Part shown: positions 1 to 11,645 of the stretch, piece by piece
How positions within the stretch are numbered: position 1 is the first letter of the stretch
Layout of the letters: each line of letters begins with the position of its first letter
Assembly (NCBI GenBank): GCA_011800155.1
Contig: JAALGH010000011.1
Span: forward strand, 1,674,001-1,738,000
DNA: 64,000 nt
DNA from: Flammulina velutipes
Taxonomy: Eukaryota; Basidiomycota; Agaricomycetes; Agaricales; Physalacriaceae
Direction: 5' to 3'
The notes under the pieces: generated by a model
Seen by the model: only the letters and a program-made list of their open reading frames with translations
What the model was told of the DNA's origin: nothing
Databases searched by the model: none
Translations under genes and position numbers: made by a program

Positions 1-1
1 C

Positions 2-676
2 TGCAGGGCACTGGTCCCCCTTGAACATCTCTTTAAACGTTGTGACCTTTGTCGCGTCAAAATCAAAGAACAGGGCGAAAGGCGAAAAGCAAGGAAATCA
101 CAGTCGATAAGTACAGTTACTCTCCCTAGTAAAAGGAAAGCAGACGACTCCGACGACAACGCTATACAAAATCATGTCAAGAAGATCAAGAAGGAAGAAC
201 ATGTATGTTTTGTGCGGATAGTGCGTACCGCGAGCTGACTCTGCATTCTAGGCCCCTGTAAGCACTTCTAGACCTAGACCTATGTGCTATACACTACGGC
301 ACATGGACCAACTATACGAAGCGCTCGCGGCTCGTCGCGCACACAAAATCCACGTCCGCGCGACACATTCGATAGTGGCGGATGCAGAGGTGGACGACAA
401 GGAACGGGCGAAAATGGTCGCGACACAGATACAACAGTGGTCTGGGGTCAAGCTTGGGTGGGTTTGACTTGATCTGCTTCCTGCCTTCGAATCAAGAGTT
501 AATCGTCTTCTACTACTAGGAAGGGGAAAGTCGACCGCAAGGGTGCATATACGCTAATCTTCACACCGGAGCCTTCACCTTCGAGGTTAAATGGTACGCT
601 GAGGATTGAGGTGAAGAAGGATATGTCCCATACGCTGTTTCCGGGACAGAAGATATCTGTGGATATGTGTTATTAG
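2..676 (+). CDS. C-terminal part of a CxxC-containing protein of unknown function
   Basis: Partial gene that enters from the left edge. Three exons are visible: 2-202, 252-457 and 520-676. Both introns are GT-AG and their phases match. The first exon encodes a CDLCR zinc-knuckle-like motif followed by a Lys/Arg-rich stretch (RKARK, KRKADD, KKIKKEE) that could be a nuclear localisation signal. The later exons encode a mixed alpha/beta region (KGAYTLIFTPEPSP, TLRIEVKKD) ending in VDMCY. A CxxC motif next to a basic tail occurs in many basidiomycete DNA- or RNA-associated proteins, but I do not recognise the family. The N-terminus and any second pair of zinc ligands lie outside the window. Confidence 0.6.
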
Positions 677-1447
677 CGTCGCTTTCTTGGTTGGCGCCTT
701 CTATTACGCGAGTGTCACTCCTCTCACACTTTGCATGCACAGGACTCGGATACTATATCTCCATTCCGACTTTATTGCTTTTTCCAACGACATTCCTATT
801 CAAGTACTACTCTCGCTTCTACATAATTCATTCGGCCACGTGGCTCATCTTGGACCAGCTATATACTACGAGGACGCGAGCCGTCTTTTTGGGGGGGAAC
901 TTGCGATTGCTAAGAACCGGGTGCTCTTTACGCATGGATGGCCTCCATGACACACTTTATTTGGCGATACGGTCTTGGCTATGAGCATTGTCTGTCAGGC
1001 GTTGCCCTGTAACTACAGACTTGGGTGTCTGGGATATACATCATGTAGGGAACTCTAACACTACTTCCTACAGCCTCATTTAGTCTCACGAGGATACCTC
1101 CTATATGTCTTCAAGGATCCAACAACCTATCCATTTTCATTGCTTTTTCCATCGCTCGTTACGAAGATATTTCTAGACCTCTCACTATCATCGAAGACAT
1201 GCAACGCGGTGTTCAAGCGATGCGTTGGCGTCAAGGATCGTTCAATAAAGTCATTTGTCACACGCTAATTTTCATCTAGGGCATATGACTCATCGTGGCG
1301 CCGAAATTTTCTTCAAATTTGGGAAGAGGGGAGATTCAGCGTTGACAGCAATCCTATTCCACATTCATACCCAACCACTGAACAAGGTTTGCACATTGCT
1401 TGCGTCTATACCCATTATTCATTATGCACAGTCAAACACATAACACA
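677..1447. other. Intergenic, between converging genes
   Basis: This stretch lies between the 3' ends of two converging genes. Open frames are present but have no coherent splice chain or family resemblance. I see only probable 3' untranslated sequence. Confidence 0.5.
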
Positions 1448-2204
1448 CTATAGTCCCGAATCGACAGCTGCTAGGTTTTGTAAGTAGACGCGCAACTTTG
1501 CTAATGCTCTGTATCTATGGGAGATCGTGTTCTTCACGGCTGGGTCCATTTCGGCATACCTAATTCACAGGATCGTCAGGATGGCAATTCGGAGAGAAAG
1601 AAAGCGTGGGTACGTCTGGGAAAATTCAATGGGCTGGAAGCAAGGATCCCATCCAAAAGAGGGCGGTCCACGGGCGGGAACGATGTGTCCGTCTGTTCTC
1701 CCTTCGAAGATGACGACTTCCTGACCTGGGCCGGCGCAGTACGCGAATGTGCAAAGCGCCCATGCTTCGCGACCCTCTAGGCTTCCGTCTTTCGTGAAGC
1801 CATCGAGCATATGGTTGAGGCCATCACAGCCGACACCTTTGAGGAAGTGTTTAATATATGGTCCAGGGAGGCCGTTGAGGGCTTTGAAGCAGAGCGCGGT
1901 GTCCTCTGTGATACACGCTGCGCCAGTGAGCTCGGCGGCGGCGGCGCATTTGGCGTGCGCTACTTCTTCGGTGGATCCTTGGATCTCAGGGACTGTGGAA
2001 TGTTATGTCAGATGTGAGAGGAATGTGGGACATTATTGTTCTACCATCTACTTCCCGATTGATGACATTTATGGGGGCGGCTCCTTGGCTGAGGATGGCT
2101 TTGACTTCTTTTAGTTTATTGGCGTTTCCGGTCACAAATACTTCGTTAGGTGTTAGCGTATTTCATGGAGAACGATGTAAGTTACCAATGCTATCGAAAG
2201 ACAT
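1448..2204 (-). CDS. HAM1: Inosine/xanthosine triphosphate pyrophosphatase (HAM1/ITPA family)
   Basis: The family hydrolyses ITP, dITP and XTP to the monophosphates, keeping non-canonical purines out of nucleic acids; it is a cytosolic dimer. Exon 1 (2186-2204) encodes MSFDSI and joins across a 45-nt intron to [17 protein letters not shown], the substrate-binding start of the family. Next come [11 protein letters not shown], the conserved [20 protein letters not shown] block, [15 protein letters not shown] and FGWDPCFQP. The last exon gives [19 protein letters not shown], the usual end. Three introns keep phase, and the total length is close to the usual ~190 residues. The start was chosen because only this ATG splices in frame to the VFVTGNANK motif. 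It converges on the preceding gene, and about 185 bp separate its start from the start of the divergent aminopeptidase gene. Confidence 0.93.
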
Positions 2205-2389
2205 GACTGGAGGAAAAGGACCTTTGAGTCATAATCAAACGGCATCAGAATGAGATTAGATTGCGAACTTGCTTCCGTGCCGGCCAAGTGCCGGTAGGCT
2301 TGCTGCCCATTTACCACCACCACCAACTTCGTTCTTTCATTTTTACGGACGATTCGTAGTCTTTCAGCCTCTGTTATTGCGCAAAGTGC

Positions 2390-4722
2390 ATGTCGCTCTT
2401 TGTACGCAGATGTGTACACACTCTAATACGAACTAGGTCCCTTTGGACGCCACGAACAAGGCTATTTTCAACCCTTAAGCCAGAAACGATGACTATCCCT
2501 ACAACAGAGCGACTGTCTGCTCTCCGCTCGCTAATGAGCCAATGGAAGGGCGGCGATAGCACGAATGCAGGGTTGGACGCGTACGTGGTGCCCAGCGAGG
2601 ATGCGCGTACGCTTCGTTGCTTCGTTAGACGGCTAGACATAACGTTCTCTTACAGATGGCTCCGAGTACATTGCTTCATGCGACGAACGCCGTGCATGGA
2701 TATCTGGATTTAATGGCTCTGCTGGATGCGCCATCGTGACCAAGAACGAAGCTTTTCTGTTCACAGATGGGAGATATTGGCTACAAGCGTCTGGACAACT
2801 CGACGAGTGCGTGTTCAGAATCATTGTCAACGTCAAGCTAACTTCTCACAGAAACTGGACCTTGATGAAGCAAGGATTGAAAGACGTTCCGACATGGCAG
2901 GCATATCTCTCCAAGAACCTGCCCTCCAAATCACTCATCGGTATCGACCCTACCCTCATTGGAGCTTGTATGTATTTCATGTTGCCTCTGTCATTTTCTC
3001 AAGATCTTTTGTAGCTGATGCTGCTACTATTCGTTCCGCTCTCACCGAAATATCTTCCTCCCTCGTACCCGTCACAGAAAATCTCGTCGACAAAGCTTGG
3101 GGATCCTCCCAGCCCTTGCGACCAGCTAACAAGGTCTTTGCGCTCAGTGTCGAACGTAGCGGACAATCTCACCAGGACAAATTGGCCAAGGTTCGCGAGC
3201 AGTTGAAAAAGCTGGAGGATGGCAAAGTCAAAGCCCTCGTTCTCACCGCACTTGACGAGATTGCATGGCTGTTCAATCTGCGTGGAAGCGATATCATGTA
3301 TAACCCCGTCTTCTTCTCCTATGCCATCGTTCCTGCAGAGGGCGATGCTTTTCTTTTTCTGCAAGATCGGGCAGAGGTGCGGTTTGGTGGATCCGAAAGC
3401 TTGGAGGGTGTGCGAGTGAACTCGTACCACACATTCTGGACCAATCTCAAGGCGGTTGTCGATGGATGCACAGATGAGGAGAAGATACTCGTCCCGAGCT
3501 CTGCCTCCCTCGCGGTCTCAACGGTCATCGGAGACAAGAGCTTCATTTCTTCATCCCCGATTTCTCTTCTCAAGGCGATCAAAAACCCCGTTGAACTCGA
3601 CGGATTCCGGAATGCTCATGTGCGAGATGGTGTGGCATTAGTCCGCTATTTCTCCTGGCTAGAGGAGAAGCTTAATAAGAATGGAGAGGAAGGCAAAGTC
3701 AATGAATGGGATGCTGCGTTAGTGCTGGAAGGATACAGATCGTGAGTATGATTGTCACTCCAAGGCCTTCGATTACTAACACGTTTTTCTTAGCGAATTG
3801 GAACATTTCCAAGGTTTATCGTTTGACACTATCTCGTCGACAGGGAAGAACGCAGCTGTGATACACTACTCGCCGCCTCAGGTTGGCAGTGAGATTATCG
3901 ACAAAGATGAGGTATACATACACACCATGCATCTCAACTTAGAGCCTCATCCTTTCACAGATCTATCTTTGCGACTCGGGTGCGCAATTCTTGGACGGCA
4001 CAACGGATGTTACAAGGACCTGGCACTTTGGCACGCCTCGCCCCGAAGAGATACGTGCGTTCACGCGAGTGCTCCAAGGACACATTGCCATCGACACCGC
4101 CATCTTCCCAGGGGACACGAGCGGATACCTCATCGACTCTTGGGCTCGTCGATATCTGTGGAAAGATGGCCTCGACTACCGGCATGGTACTGGACATGGC
4201 GTCGGGCATTTCTTGAACGTGCATGAAGGGCCACATGGGATCGGGACAAGGATTGCGTACAATGCTGTTCCTCTCCAGGCCGGGATGGTTGTGTCAAACG
4301 AGCCGGGGTACTACGAGGATGGCAAATTTGGCATTAGGATTGAGAGTGTAGTTTTAGTGAAAGAGTTAACCGAGAAGATGGGTCAATGGGGTGGGGAGGA
4401 AGGGAAAGGATTTGGTGCGAAAGGGTGGTTTGGATTTGAGAGAGTCACTATGTATGTCCTCCATCTCCTGCAGTGATGACCTTACTGATGATTTCCTCTT
4501 TACAGGTGTCCAATCCAGAAGAAACTGGTAGACAAGTCTCTGTTGAGTCAAGACGGTACGTGTTTGTTTCTTACATGCTCTGAATTTTGAAACCAATCAT
4601 CGTTTGCAGAGGTTGACTGGCTAGATGCATATCATGCTGAGGTGCTGGCTAAAGTCGGCCCTTTGTTGGGACATGATAAGCGAGCACGGTCGTGGTTGGA
4701 GAAGGAATGCACAGAACTATAA
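2390..4722 (+). CDS. AMPP: Xaa-Pro aminopeptidase P (peptidase family M24B)
   Basis: A metallopeptidase that removes an N-terminal residue preceding proline. The first part is a creatinase-type N-terminal domain ([44 protein letters not shown]). It is followed by a second creatinase-like domain and a pita-bread catalytic domain. Metal ligands are visible: Asp pair in [17 protein letters not shown], His in HGTGHGVG, and Glu in NEPGYYEDG and GIRIE. The first intron (from 2607) completes the His of SEDAH; seven introns keep phase. The first 33 residues are Arg-rich with few acidic residues, like a mitochondrial presequence. A second ATG at 2489 (MTIPTTERL) matches the start of cytosolic family members, so two products from one gene are possible (inference). 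The C-terminus KECTEL is complete. Confidence 0.93.
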
Positions 4723-4902
4723 AAGGCTAAATATTGAAGGGATACTTGACAGACCGTTTAACTTAACGTACATCTGCCCATGTATATCTTTAGTTAAGTT
4801 GATTACTGCTGCTATATATGTTTCCTGTCTTTTAAGGTTGTGGGTGGCCCGAGGTTATGAACCTTCTTTAAATCCAACCACAACCTCTGACTTTCTTCCA
4901 AA

Positions 4903-6094
4903 ATGGCTGGCGGTGTCAAGAAACGCGTACGGAGGCTAACACTCAAACCCAAAACACACAAACAGCCTGATGTGGAACATGATACGGACTCTAAACCATC
5001 GAAACAAGAATTCGAGGCCTGGGAGGAATATGGTACATTGGTAGCACCGCCTGGAAAAGGAGATCTGAAAATCAGCAAGGATGACTGGTAAGCGATCCCT
5101 CCAATCACTAACCAATGGTAACATTATCTGGATGGCTAGCATCCTCATCCTTCCACCTGGCCCAGAGCCAAGATACCTATATAATTACTGGATTGCCAAA
5201 GTGCGGAGCATCCGTGGCAAGGACAGCAAACTCGAGAACATCTGGATCCAAGTTCAGTGGTTCTACAACACGCACGATGTAGCCCGAGATGTGAAGAGCG
5301 CGTCCGCGTCACTCAAAGCTACATCGTGTGATCCATTCGAACTCATATTCTCCGACCATACTGACTTCATCCCTGCTTCGACGGTGAATGGAGTCACTTC
5401 CGTCACACGCTACGTCGAAACATCACTCACGCCGCCTGTCATTCCCCTTGAAAGCTTTTGGACGAGGTATGACTACGAACCGGTCTCGAAGAAGGTCATG
5501 CCTCACCCGGCTCCTGTGGCGTGTGCACCAGGGATGTGTGGCGCATATGATCCTCATGAAGAAATGCGGCTCTGTCCACAGCAGGGGTGTATGAGGTGGT
5601 TCCATACAGGCTGCTTGGTGGACGATTCAGAGGGGGATGAGGAAGAGATTCTTGGTGCTAAAAGGATCATGGCATCCCAGGCTTTGATCCCTATTATCAC
5701 AATTTCCCAGACGTCAGTTCGGAAGCCTAAACCCAAGGGCGCGACTACAGAAGGTGATTCCGACGACATCATGAAGTCGATATCCGATGCCATGGCGAGT
5801 GTTCCTCCGGAGGTTGTCCGGATTGCATCGCAGCCCATCGTGCGTGGCGGCACATTTGGGATCACGGGAAACATCGAGAGGGTTTGTAGCGCGAGGAGAA
5901 CTATTTTGCAGGCTATGGTTGATAATGAGACAAATGGGGGAGGGATTGAGAAGAGCTTGAAGCGAAAACGAGAGGGTGGGGGTAGCGGGAGGCCGGGTAG
6001 AAATGGGCTCGGAGGCAAAGACGACAGTGTTGACTCGGAGACGCCGGAGGAGACTATTCCATACCTTTGTCCAATGTGTAACGGATCGATCTAA
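4903..6094 (+). CDS. BAH-domain protein with PHD-like zinc finger
   Basis: Probable chromatin-associated protein. Exons are 4903-5087 and 5140-6094, with one short intron. The N-terminus is basic (MAGGVKKRVRRLTLKPK). After the intron the sequence looks like a BAH (bromo-adjacent homology) fold: YNYWIAKVRSIRG, IWIQVQWFYNTHDV, PFELIFSDHTDFIPASTV. A Cys/His cluster follows: VACAPGMCGAYDP, RLCPQQGCMRWFHTGCL, and near the C-terminus YLCPMCNGSI. This spacing suggests a PHD-like finger split by an acidic insert. BAH-PHD pairs usually bind nucleosomes or modified histone tails. The specific target cannot be told from the sequence. The terminator region is short, and a tRNA gene begins 60 bp downstream. 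Confidence 0.75.
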
Positions 6095-6154
6095 GGAAGT
6101 ATTGTGGTCCGTATTTATGCATGTGGTGATAGTTTGCATTCCTTAATCGGACAA

Positions 6155-6226
6155 GGGCGTTTAGCGCAGTGGTAGCGCGTTCGCTTTGCATGCGAAAGGT
6201 CCAGGTTTCAATCACCTGAACGTCCA
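6155..6226 (+). tRNA. tRNA-Ala (anticodon TGC)
   Basis: A complete 72-nt cloverleaf without intron. The acceptor GGGCGTT pairs with AACGTCC, including the G3:U70 wobble that marks alanine tRNAs. The D-arm is GCGC/GCGC. The anticodon stem is TTCGC/GCGAA with loop TTTGCAT and anticodon TGC at 6187-6189. The T-arm is CAGGT/ACCTG with loop TTCAATC, and the discriminator base is A. Confidence 0.95.
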
Positions 6227-6300
6227 TGTCGTGCAGATCACTTTTGTCTCTTTGTAATTAAACATCTTTATTTTAAATTATGCTTGGATGTATTTCGAAC

Positions 6301-7030
6301 CTATACGAATAGACCATAATTCGGAAACATCATACCGTAAAGGAATCCAAATCCTTGCATATACAATGTGTACCATCTTTTTTCAGCCTTCCAAATGACT
6401 GGAGTCTGGATCACTTCCGCTTTACTACACTTCAACACCCTAGCAATGCATTTCTGGTCAATGTCTGCTTCCGCATAGGCATCTCCCCATTCCGCGATGA
6501 TTGCCACACCCATCTTAAACTCGATACCCCGACATCCTTGTCTGTGCACCATCCAAATGACAATGTCCTCCCGCGTCGAGAGCTTGACATGTTTGCTACA
6601 TCCCGCGCACTGTGGACTCTGAATGTGCTCATATTTTAGCCATCCGTCAACCTCGAGCGCTTCCTTCGGGGTGTGGAAGGTAAGATCGACGAACTTCTTG
6701 GCTACGACGACAGATGACAGAGACATTACGTCGATGTTGAAGATTGAATAGACCAAGGTAGGGGCTTGTCTTGGGGTAAGGAGGCATTCTAGTCTTTCTT
6801 TGTGCGTGGCGAGGGAGCCTATGTCAGTTCTTCGATGGAATCGATAAGCAACAGTCGCGAACGGGAGTTTTGGAAGGGAGCCTTACTTCCTTAGGGAAGA
6901 GTCGCACGCCTCTATAGCGTCTTCAGGGTAATGACCATCGTAGAAATTGAAGAGGACGCAAGGGCCATAGCAGCGTATTCTTGGGACGAGGGATATACGA
7001 AGGCTGTTGTAGGACATAGTGTAAGGCTAG
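6301..7030 (-). CDS. BTB-family-like protein, C-terminal part (possible fragment)
   Basis: The last exon (below 6815) is firm: KERLECLLTPRQAPTLVYS leads into VAKKFVDLTFHTPKEALEVD and a zinc-knuckle-like CAGCSKHVKL. An upstream exon encodes CYGPCVLFNFYDGHYPEDAIEA ahead of a GT-AG intron at about 6815-6890. The arrangement (YPEDAIEA helix, HKERLECL, then CxxC) resembles the C-terminal half of agaricomycete BTB proteins. The BTB fold itself is not seen upstream, where the frames become inconsistent near 7030-7190. It is either a truncated gene or one with exons I could not place. The right limit is approximate. Confidence 0.45.
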
Positions 7031-7582
7031 GTCAAATGTGTTGCATTGTGTGGCTTTATATAGTTCGTCGCAGTGGCGAGTCCCATTGTTCAGCATGATC
7101 GCCTTCCTTTGTTCGGAAAGCATGAGGTGGCGTAGAAAGATTGCCGCACTCCCCCGAAGGTCCAGTGAGTCGGTAGTTATCGTAGTCGACAAGTAGGAGA
7201 GTCCATTTACGTGTGGTGCCAGTGTGACGAAAGCTTAGAACTTAGTAGCCTTACATTCAAGTCCCGGCTGGATGGTCCACGTTGGAACAACAAAAAGACA
7301 TCCCTGCAGAGTTAACAGCCTCGAAGGAAAGGGTCAAGTTCAAGTCAAGTCCATGCTGAACGTTGAACGTGGAGTAAGCACCCCGGCCCGCCCGGCTCTA
7401 AATTAGATAACTGGAGTGTGGCGCGAACAATCAAGGTGATATTTTGCTCCAGATGACAGGTAGTACGGATAAAAAGAACGTCCAAAACGGGTATATTGTA
7501 ACCTTTTTCGTATCAATACGTCGACACAAGTCGCCATTATGATAAAACTCACAACTTTCAAGGGGTCAAGCAGCGCCACACA

Positions 7583-7963
7583 CTAGTACCACCGTTCTAG
7601 ATGCTCTGGCTCAGGAGGAGGTTCGCATAGTCGCTTGTATTCTTCCCAGTGCGACGGAGCTTGCACCATAAGCCCCAGACCGGAGTATGAAATCATCATC
7701 TCGCCGATTTCGATGTGCATGCCTTCCGGAAGGTCTGGTGTAGGTTTTCGTGGCGGTAACGGGACTGGTGTTGGGGTTGGTGGGCATACAGGAGCTGTTC
7801 TCGGTGGCGATAAAGGGGCCAAGCATGGAGATGTTGGTGGGCATGGGGGTACGTCTGGAGAGGCGATGGCAGTCAATGGTATGGGAGTCGACGCTTCAAC
7901 TTTCTTCGCCTTGCCGAAGCGGAAGTGACGGGGGACGTGCAGTTTGAGAGAATGTAGGTGCAT
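7583..7963 (-). CDS. Small proline-rich protein (left inverted-repeat copy)
   Basis: A 126-residue single-exon frame. It begins MHLHSLKLHVPRHFRFGKAK, has a central Pro/Thr-rich linker (about residues 30-80, with CPPTSPC and CPPTPTPVPLPP), and ends in a compact segment with MHIEIGEMMISYSGLGL and PEHLERWY. The start was chosen because a TATAAA lies 67-72 bp upstream and the ATG follows a CA-rich leader. I do not recognise the family; there is no signal peptide. It is almost identical to the gene at 15148-15528, with one substitution (Ala versus Gly in the Pro-rich part). Two intact frames suggest the duplication is recent or the protein is maintained. Confidence 0.6.
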   Translation of the reverse strand: MHLHSLKLHVPRHFRFGKAKKVEASTPIPLTAIASPDVPPCPPTSPCLAPLSPPRTAPVCPPTPTPVPLPPRKPTPDLPEGMHIEIGEMMISYSGLGLMVQAPSHWEEYKRLCEPPPEPEHLERWY

Positions 7964-8029
7964 TGTGGCTTGTGAGTGAAGTTGAAGTCGAAGGGGTAGT
8001 TCTAAGTTGGAATTGGGTAGATCGTTGAA

Positions 8030-8035
8030 TTTATA
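8030..8035 (-). promoter_or_regulatory. TATA box of the left proline-rich gene
   Basis: TATAAA on the minus strand, about 70 bp before the chosen ATG. The same box is kept in the right-hand copy. Confidence 0.6.
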
Positions 8036-8177
8036 ATGCATAGGTATAGGAGCCACCCCGGAGACAAAGCCCAAGTCCGCTTCCGCGGATGTCTGAGACC
8101 TCGATCGTTGAACGGTGCGGGGCAGATGAGCATAGCGGGGTATCGTCTAAATAAGTGGCATGTATAGCAGCACGATT

Positions 8178-9777
8178 CTAAATTATGAAAGATTCTTCCT
8201 TGACAAACCGCCGTCTCCGGGGTCTTTCCAAAGTGCCAACTGCAGTGAATATATCATTCTGAGCTCCTAGACATGACATGAGTGTAACTCCTCAAATTAC
8301 CCCAGGTTGCGCTTTTACTCACCAGGCATAAACCCACATTTCTCATTATATCCTGGAGCCTTGGGTCGCCCATCCTTCCCGTCGCCCGTCACCTCTATGT
8401 TATTTCCGCTTTGTTGATGCCAATATATCATCTGTTTTGGTCCAGAAACGCACGCAGTCGTATCTCCCTCGCACCAAACAGGCGGAACGGCTTTCCCAAG
8501 TGGTCTCGCGCTCGCCGTTGCGCCGGTAACCGTACACCTATAAGGGTGCTGGTACATGTTAGGTTCGCCGCATCTACATATTGTTCAGATATCAATCCGG
8601 GGGATAGAATGCGGTGACATACCCATCCGGAACCTATCGAACGAAAAAGATAAATTCTGCGTCAGACCTCTTTTCCATTACGATACTGTAGGTGATTAAC
8701 ATACCCATCCCCACTACACGTTGTTCTAGTCAGAACTCAAAAGGGAGATTGAGTGAGAATGACACTCACAGCACAAATACACCCTTTAGGTGGACATGCA
8801 GGCATTCCAGCTGGTACATTGTAAACAGCAACACGATGCCAGGGTGTCCTATGAAACCCGTTAGATGGACCACAAATACGGTGCTAATGATTGAACACAG
8901 ACTTTGGTGCGACCGTGAAGACGACAAGGTTCTCCGGTGTCACATCTTTCAACTCGGACTGTGTAAAGCGATGAGTTCGGTCATTATTAGAGCCTCAAAC
9001 CTCGGAGAGACTGACATGGTATGAGATTGCAAATGCTGTTCCTGCAGCCATTGATTCTTTCTCGACATGTACTGACGAAAGAGGATGAATAATCCGGGTC
9101 AGAGATTGTCTAAGGGCTTACAATTAGGATTCGTTATACAGCCGGAATGCTAGCAATGAGAGGTCAGCAGTAACTTCAATTAACATGACCATTCTCTCAC
9201 CTCTCCCTCATATTGTGGATGCGCTTCGCCGTCCCCAAAAACATTGATGCGTTCCCCATCGAAGGAGAGAGAAGTCATACCCTGATTTGAAGCAAGTTCG
9301 ACAGTAAACGTACCTCCCGCGGGGCTAGAAGATGTCATCGATATTAAGCTTCAGTGTGGTCGGTGAATGAACTCACAGTTCAAGAAATTCACCGTCTGGT
9401 GGCGGGCGGGAGTCGCACTAGCAACAATGGCCGTCAATCACAATCAAAGTACAGCATTCGGGAGACATACACCAGTAAAATGGCTCACTGTTAGGGCGCT
9501 ATGTTAGTGTTTACGAAGACAAAGAGAGCTATTCATGCTCACTCCACCATTCATCCTGTGGAAGCTGGTACGAAGGTCGGACACCATCCATAGAATTCTG
9601 GTCATTGTCAGAAAGGCCCTACGAAAGTAATGATGTGAGAATTTCGGTGATGAAAAAACTGGTATCAGATCTTACCCCTTTGCAAAACATGCCCTTGGTA
9701 AACGCGAGGACATGCCCTTGGACGCTTGCACAAAACCATATCGAGAGAGACGCCGAAAAAAACTTACGATCGGCCAT
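8178..9777 (-). CDS. Secreted AA14-like copper-dependent polysaccharide monooxygenase, paralog A
   Basis: The AA14 family is described as copper oxygenases that act on recalcitrant xylan. A signal-like N-terminus (FFSASLSIWFCASVQG) would leave mature His1 of HVLAFTKGMFCKG, the first ligand of an LPMO histidine brace. The second ligand is probably the His of [18 protein letters not shown]. Family-like blocks follow in order: [98 protein letters not shown] and GAQNDIF. About a dozen exons splice in phase, including microexons of 17, 9 and 11 nt. The C-terminus ends in a basic tail (RPRRRRF). It lies just inside the left inverted repeat, in tandem with paralog B. Assignment to AA14 rather than a sister family rests on motif order alone. 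Confidence 0.72.
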
Positions 9778-10110
9778 TTTTGGGTAAAGTTTGGGATAGT
9801 TGAAAGTGGCTGTAAGTACAGGTCTCCTGACGTTTTTATAACAGAGGGCGGAAAATTGACCTTGGACACAGTTGTCGCGCCCGACGGTAACCTCGAAAGG
9901 ATTGCCATGATAGTTGATAGTACCTTATCGTCCTGTACACAGCAGAGATACCAGTACCTTGAACTTGATGGGAGTCTAGCAAGAATCAAACAGGGCTCGA
10001 AACTGGTGACGATCGTTCGACGTTGAGTGTGGCAACTGTGTGGCATTATAATATCGTTACAAGGTCGGTCTATCCAAGATCTAAAAACGTTAAGTAACCA
10101 TTTCATCACT

Positions 10111-11645
10111 TCACCATACGTCCTTTGCGAATCGCCGGCTCCGTCCTGCAGCAGCAGCGAAGATGTCATTTTGAGCACCTGGACAATTCATCAGTGTCGT
10201 TCCTACCTTCTCCTCTACTCACTCACCTGGCTTGAACCCGCATTTCTCGTTATACCCCGGCGACTTCGGCTTCCCAGATAAATCCTCGCCTGACACATGG
10301 ATGTTGGTACCGCTCGCTTGATTCCAATATAGCATCTGCTTGGGTCCAGAAATACACTTCGATGCATCATCCTCACACCAGACGGGCGGGACCGGGTTGC
10401 CAACGGGACGCGTACTTGTCGCGCCGGTTACGGTGCATCTGTAGGGGAACATGAACATATTGGGTTCGCCGCAGCTATTCGTAGACGTCAGGAAGAAGAT
10501 AGAAGGAAGAAAGGAAGGACATACCCATTCGGGATCTACGAGGCGACGCAACGATGAGTTCTTCTCTCTATGACTGGCGAATATTTACGTACCCATCCCC
10601 ACTGTTAGGAAGCATTCTTAGTACATGAGGCAACAGGAGAGGAATTAGGACTAACAGCACAGATGCATCCTGCTGGTGGACAGGCAGGCATATCAGCCGG
10701 TACGTCGTAGGCCGCAACACGATGCCAAGGTGTCCTATATTCGGCATTAGACAAGGCAATTAGTAGGGAGTGAATGGACAGACCTTGGTGCTACACTGAA
10801 GACGACGAGATTTTCCGGTGTTACGTCTTTCAATTCGGACTATAAACAATGTGTGAGACGGGAAGCATATCAAGTCACGAAGGCTGGCTGACTTGGTACG
10901 AGATGGCAAAAGCAGTTCCCGCAGCCATAGATTCCCTTTCCGTATGCACTGGTAGGGAAGTTTAGATATAACCAGCGGAAGATCAAGGAGGGCATACAGT
11001 TTGGGTTCGTGATGCAGCCAGAGTGCTGACAAAATGTCAACATGTTATTCAAGATTATCCAGGAAGACGGTTACCTCTCCCTCGAACTTTGAGTGCGTTT
11101 TGCCGTCACCAAAGAGCCCAATACGTGACCCATCGAAGGAAAGCGTCGTGGTGGCTTGATTAGGAGCGAGTTCCACCGTGAAAGATCCTCCAGCGGGACT
11201 ATGAAGTGTGTTAGTGATCTACAGAATTCAATTCCCCATCGGTGAGGAGATCAATTTACAGTTCAAGAAATTCGCCGGCTGCTGGTGGGCGGGAGTCGCA
11301 CTGCCAGCACAAGAGGTTAATCATGACGGACTCGGACGAAGGCACGGAAAGAGCCTACACCAGTAAAGTGGCTCACTATAGGAGTTGAATCAGCAAGGCT
11401 CATAAAGGACGGAAAGTAGACTTACTCCACCACTCCCCTTTGGGTAGCTGATAAGCGGGTCGAACGCCATCCATAGAGTTTTGGTCGTTGCCAGACAAGC
11501 CCTGGGAGAGACCTCGATTAGTACAAATGTCGACGACATAGTCTGAAGGACGTACTCCTTTGCAGAACATACCATTAGCAAAGGCGATGAAATGAGCGGT
11601 AGCGCTTGCAACCAAGCTCAGCGAGATAGAAAGCCAAAGAAGCAT
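10111..11645 (-). CDS. Secreted AA14-like copper-dependent polysaccharide monooxygenase, paralog B
   Basis: Tandem paralog of the preceding entry, with the same exon plan. A clear signal peptide ([17 protein letters not shown]) precedes mature [13 protein letters not shown], so His1 is N-terminal after cleavage as LPMO chemistry requires. The blocks are [33 protein letters not shown], the second His in [90 protein letters not shown] and GAQNDIF. Microexons of 17, 9 (WGW) and 11 nt (IPN plus two bases) are conserved with paralog A, so the duplication post-dates this exon structure. The genes are about 330 bp apart. Extracellular action on plant or fungal wall polysaccharide is inferred from the family. 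Confidence 0.75.

Larger units (their letters stand above)
7544..8111. repeat. Left copy of a ~0.57 kb inverted repeat
   Basis: This segment is the reverse complement of 15000-15575, with only a few substitutions and a 6-nt insertion near the outer end of the right copy. It contains a complete short gene with its TATA box. Sequence similarity stops abruptly outside both copies. Confidence 0.95.
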
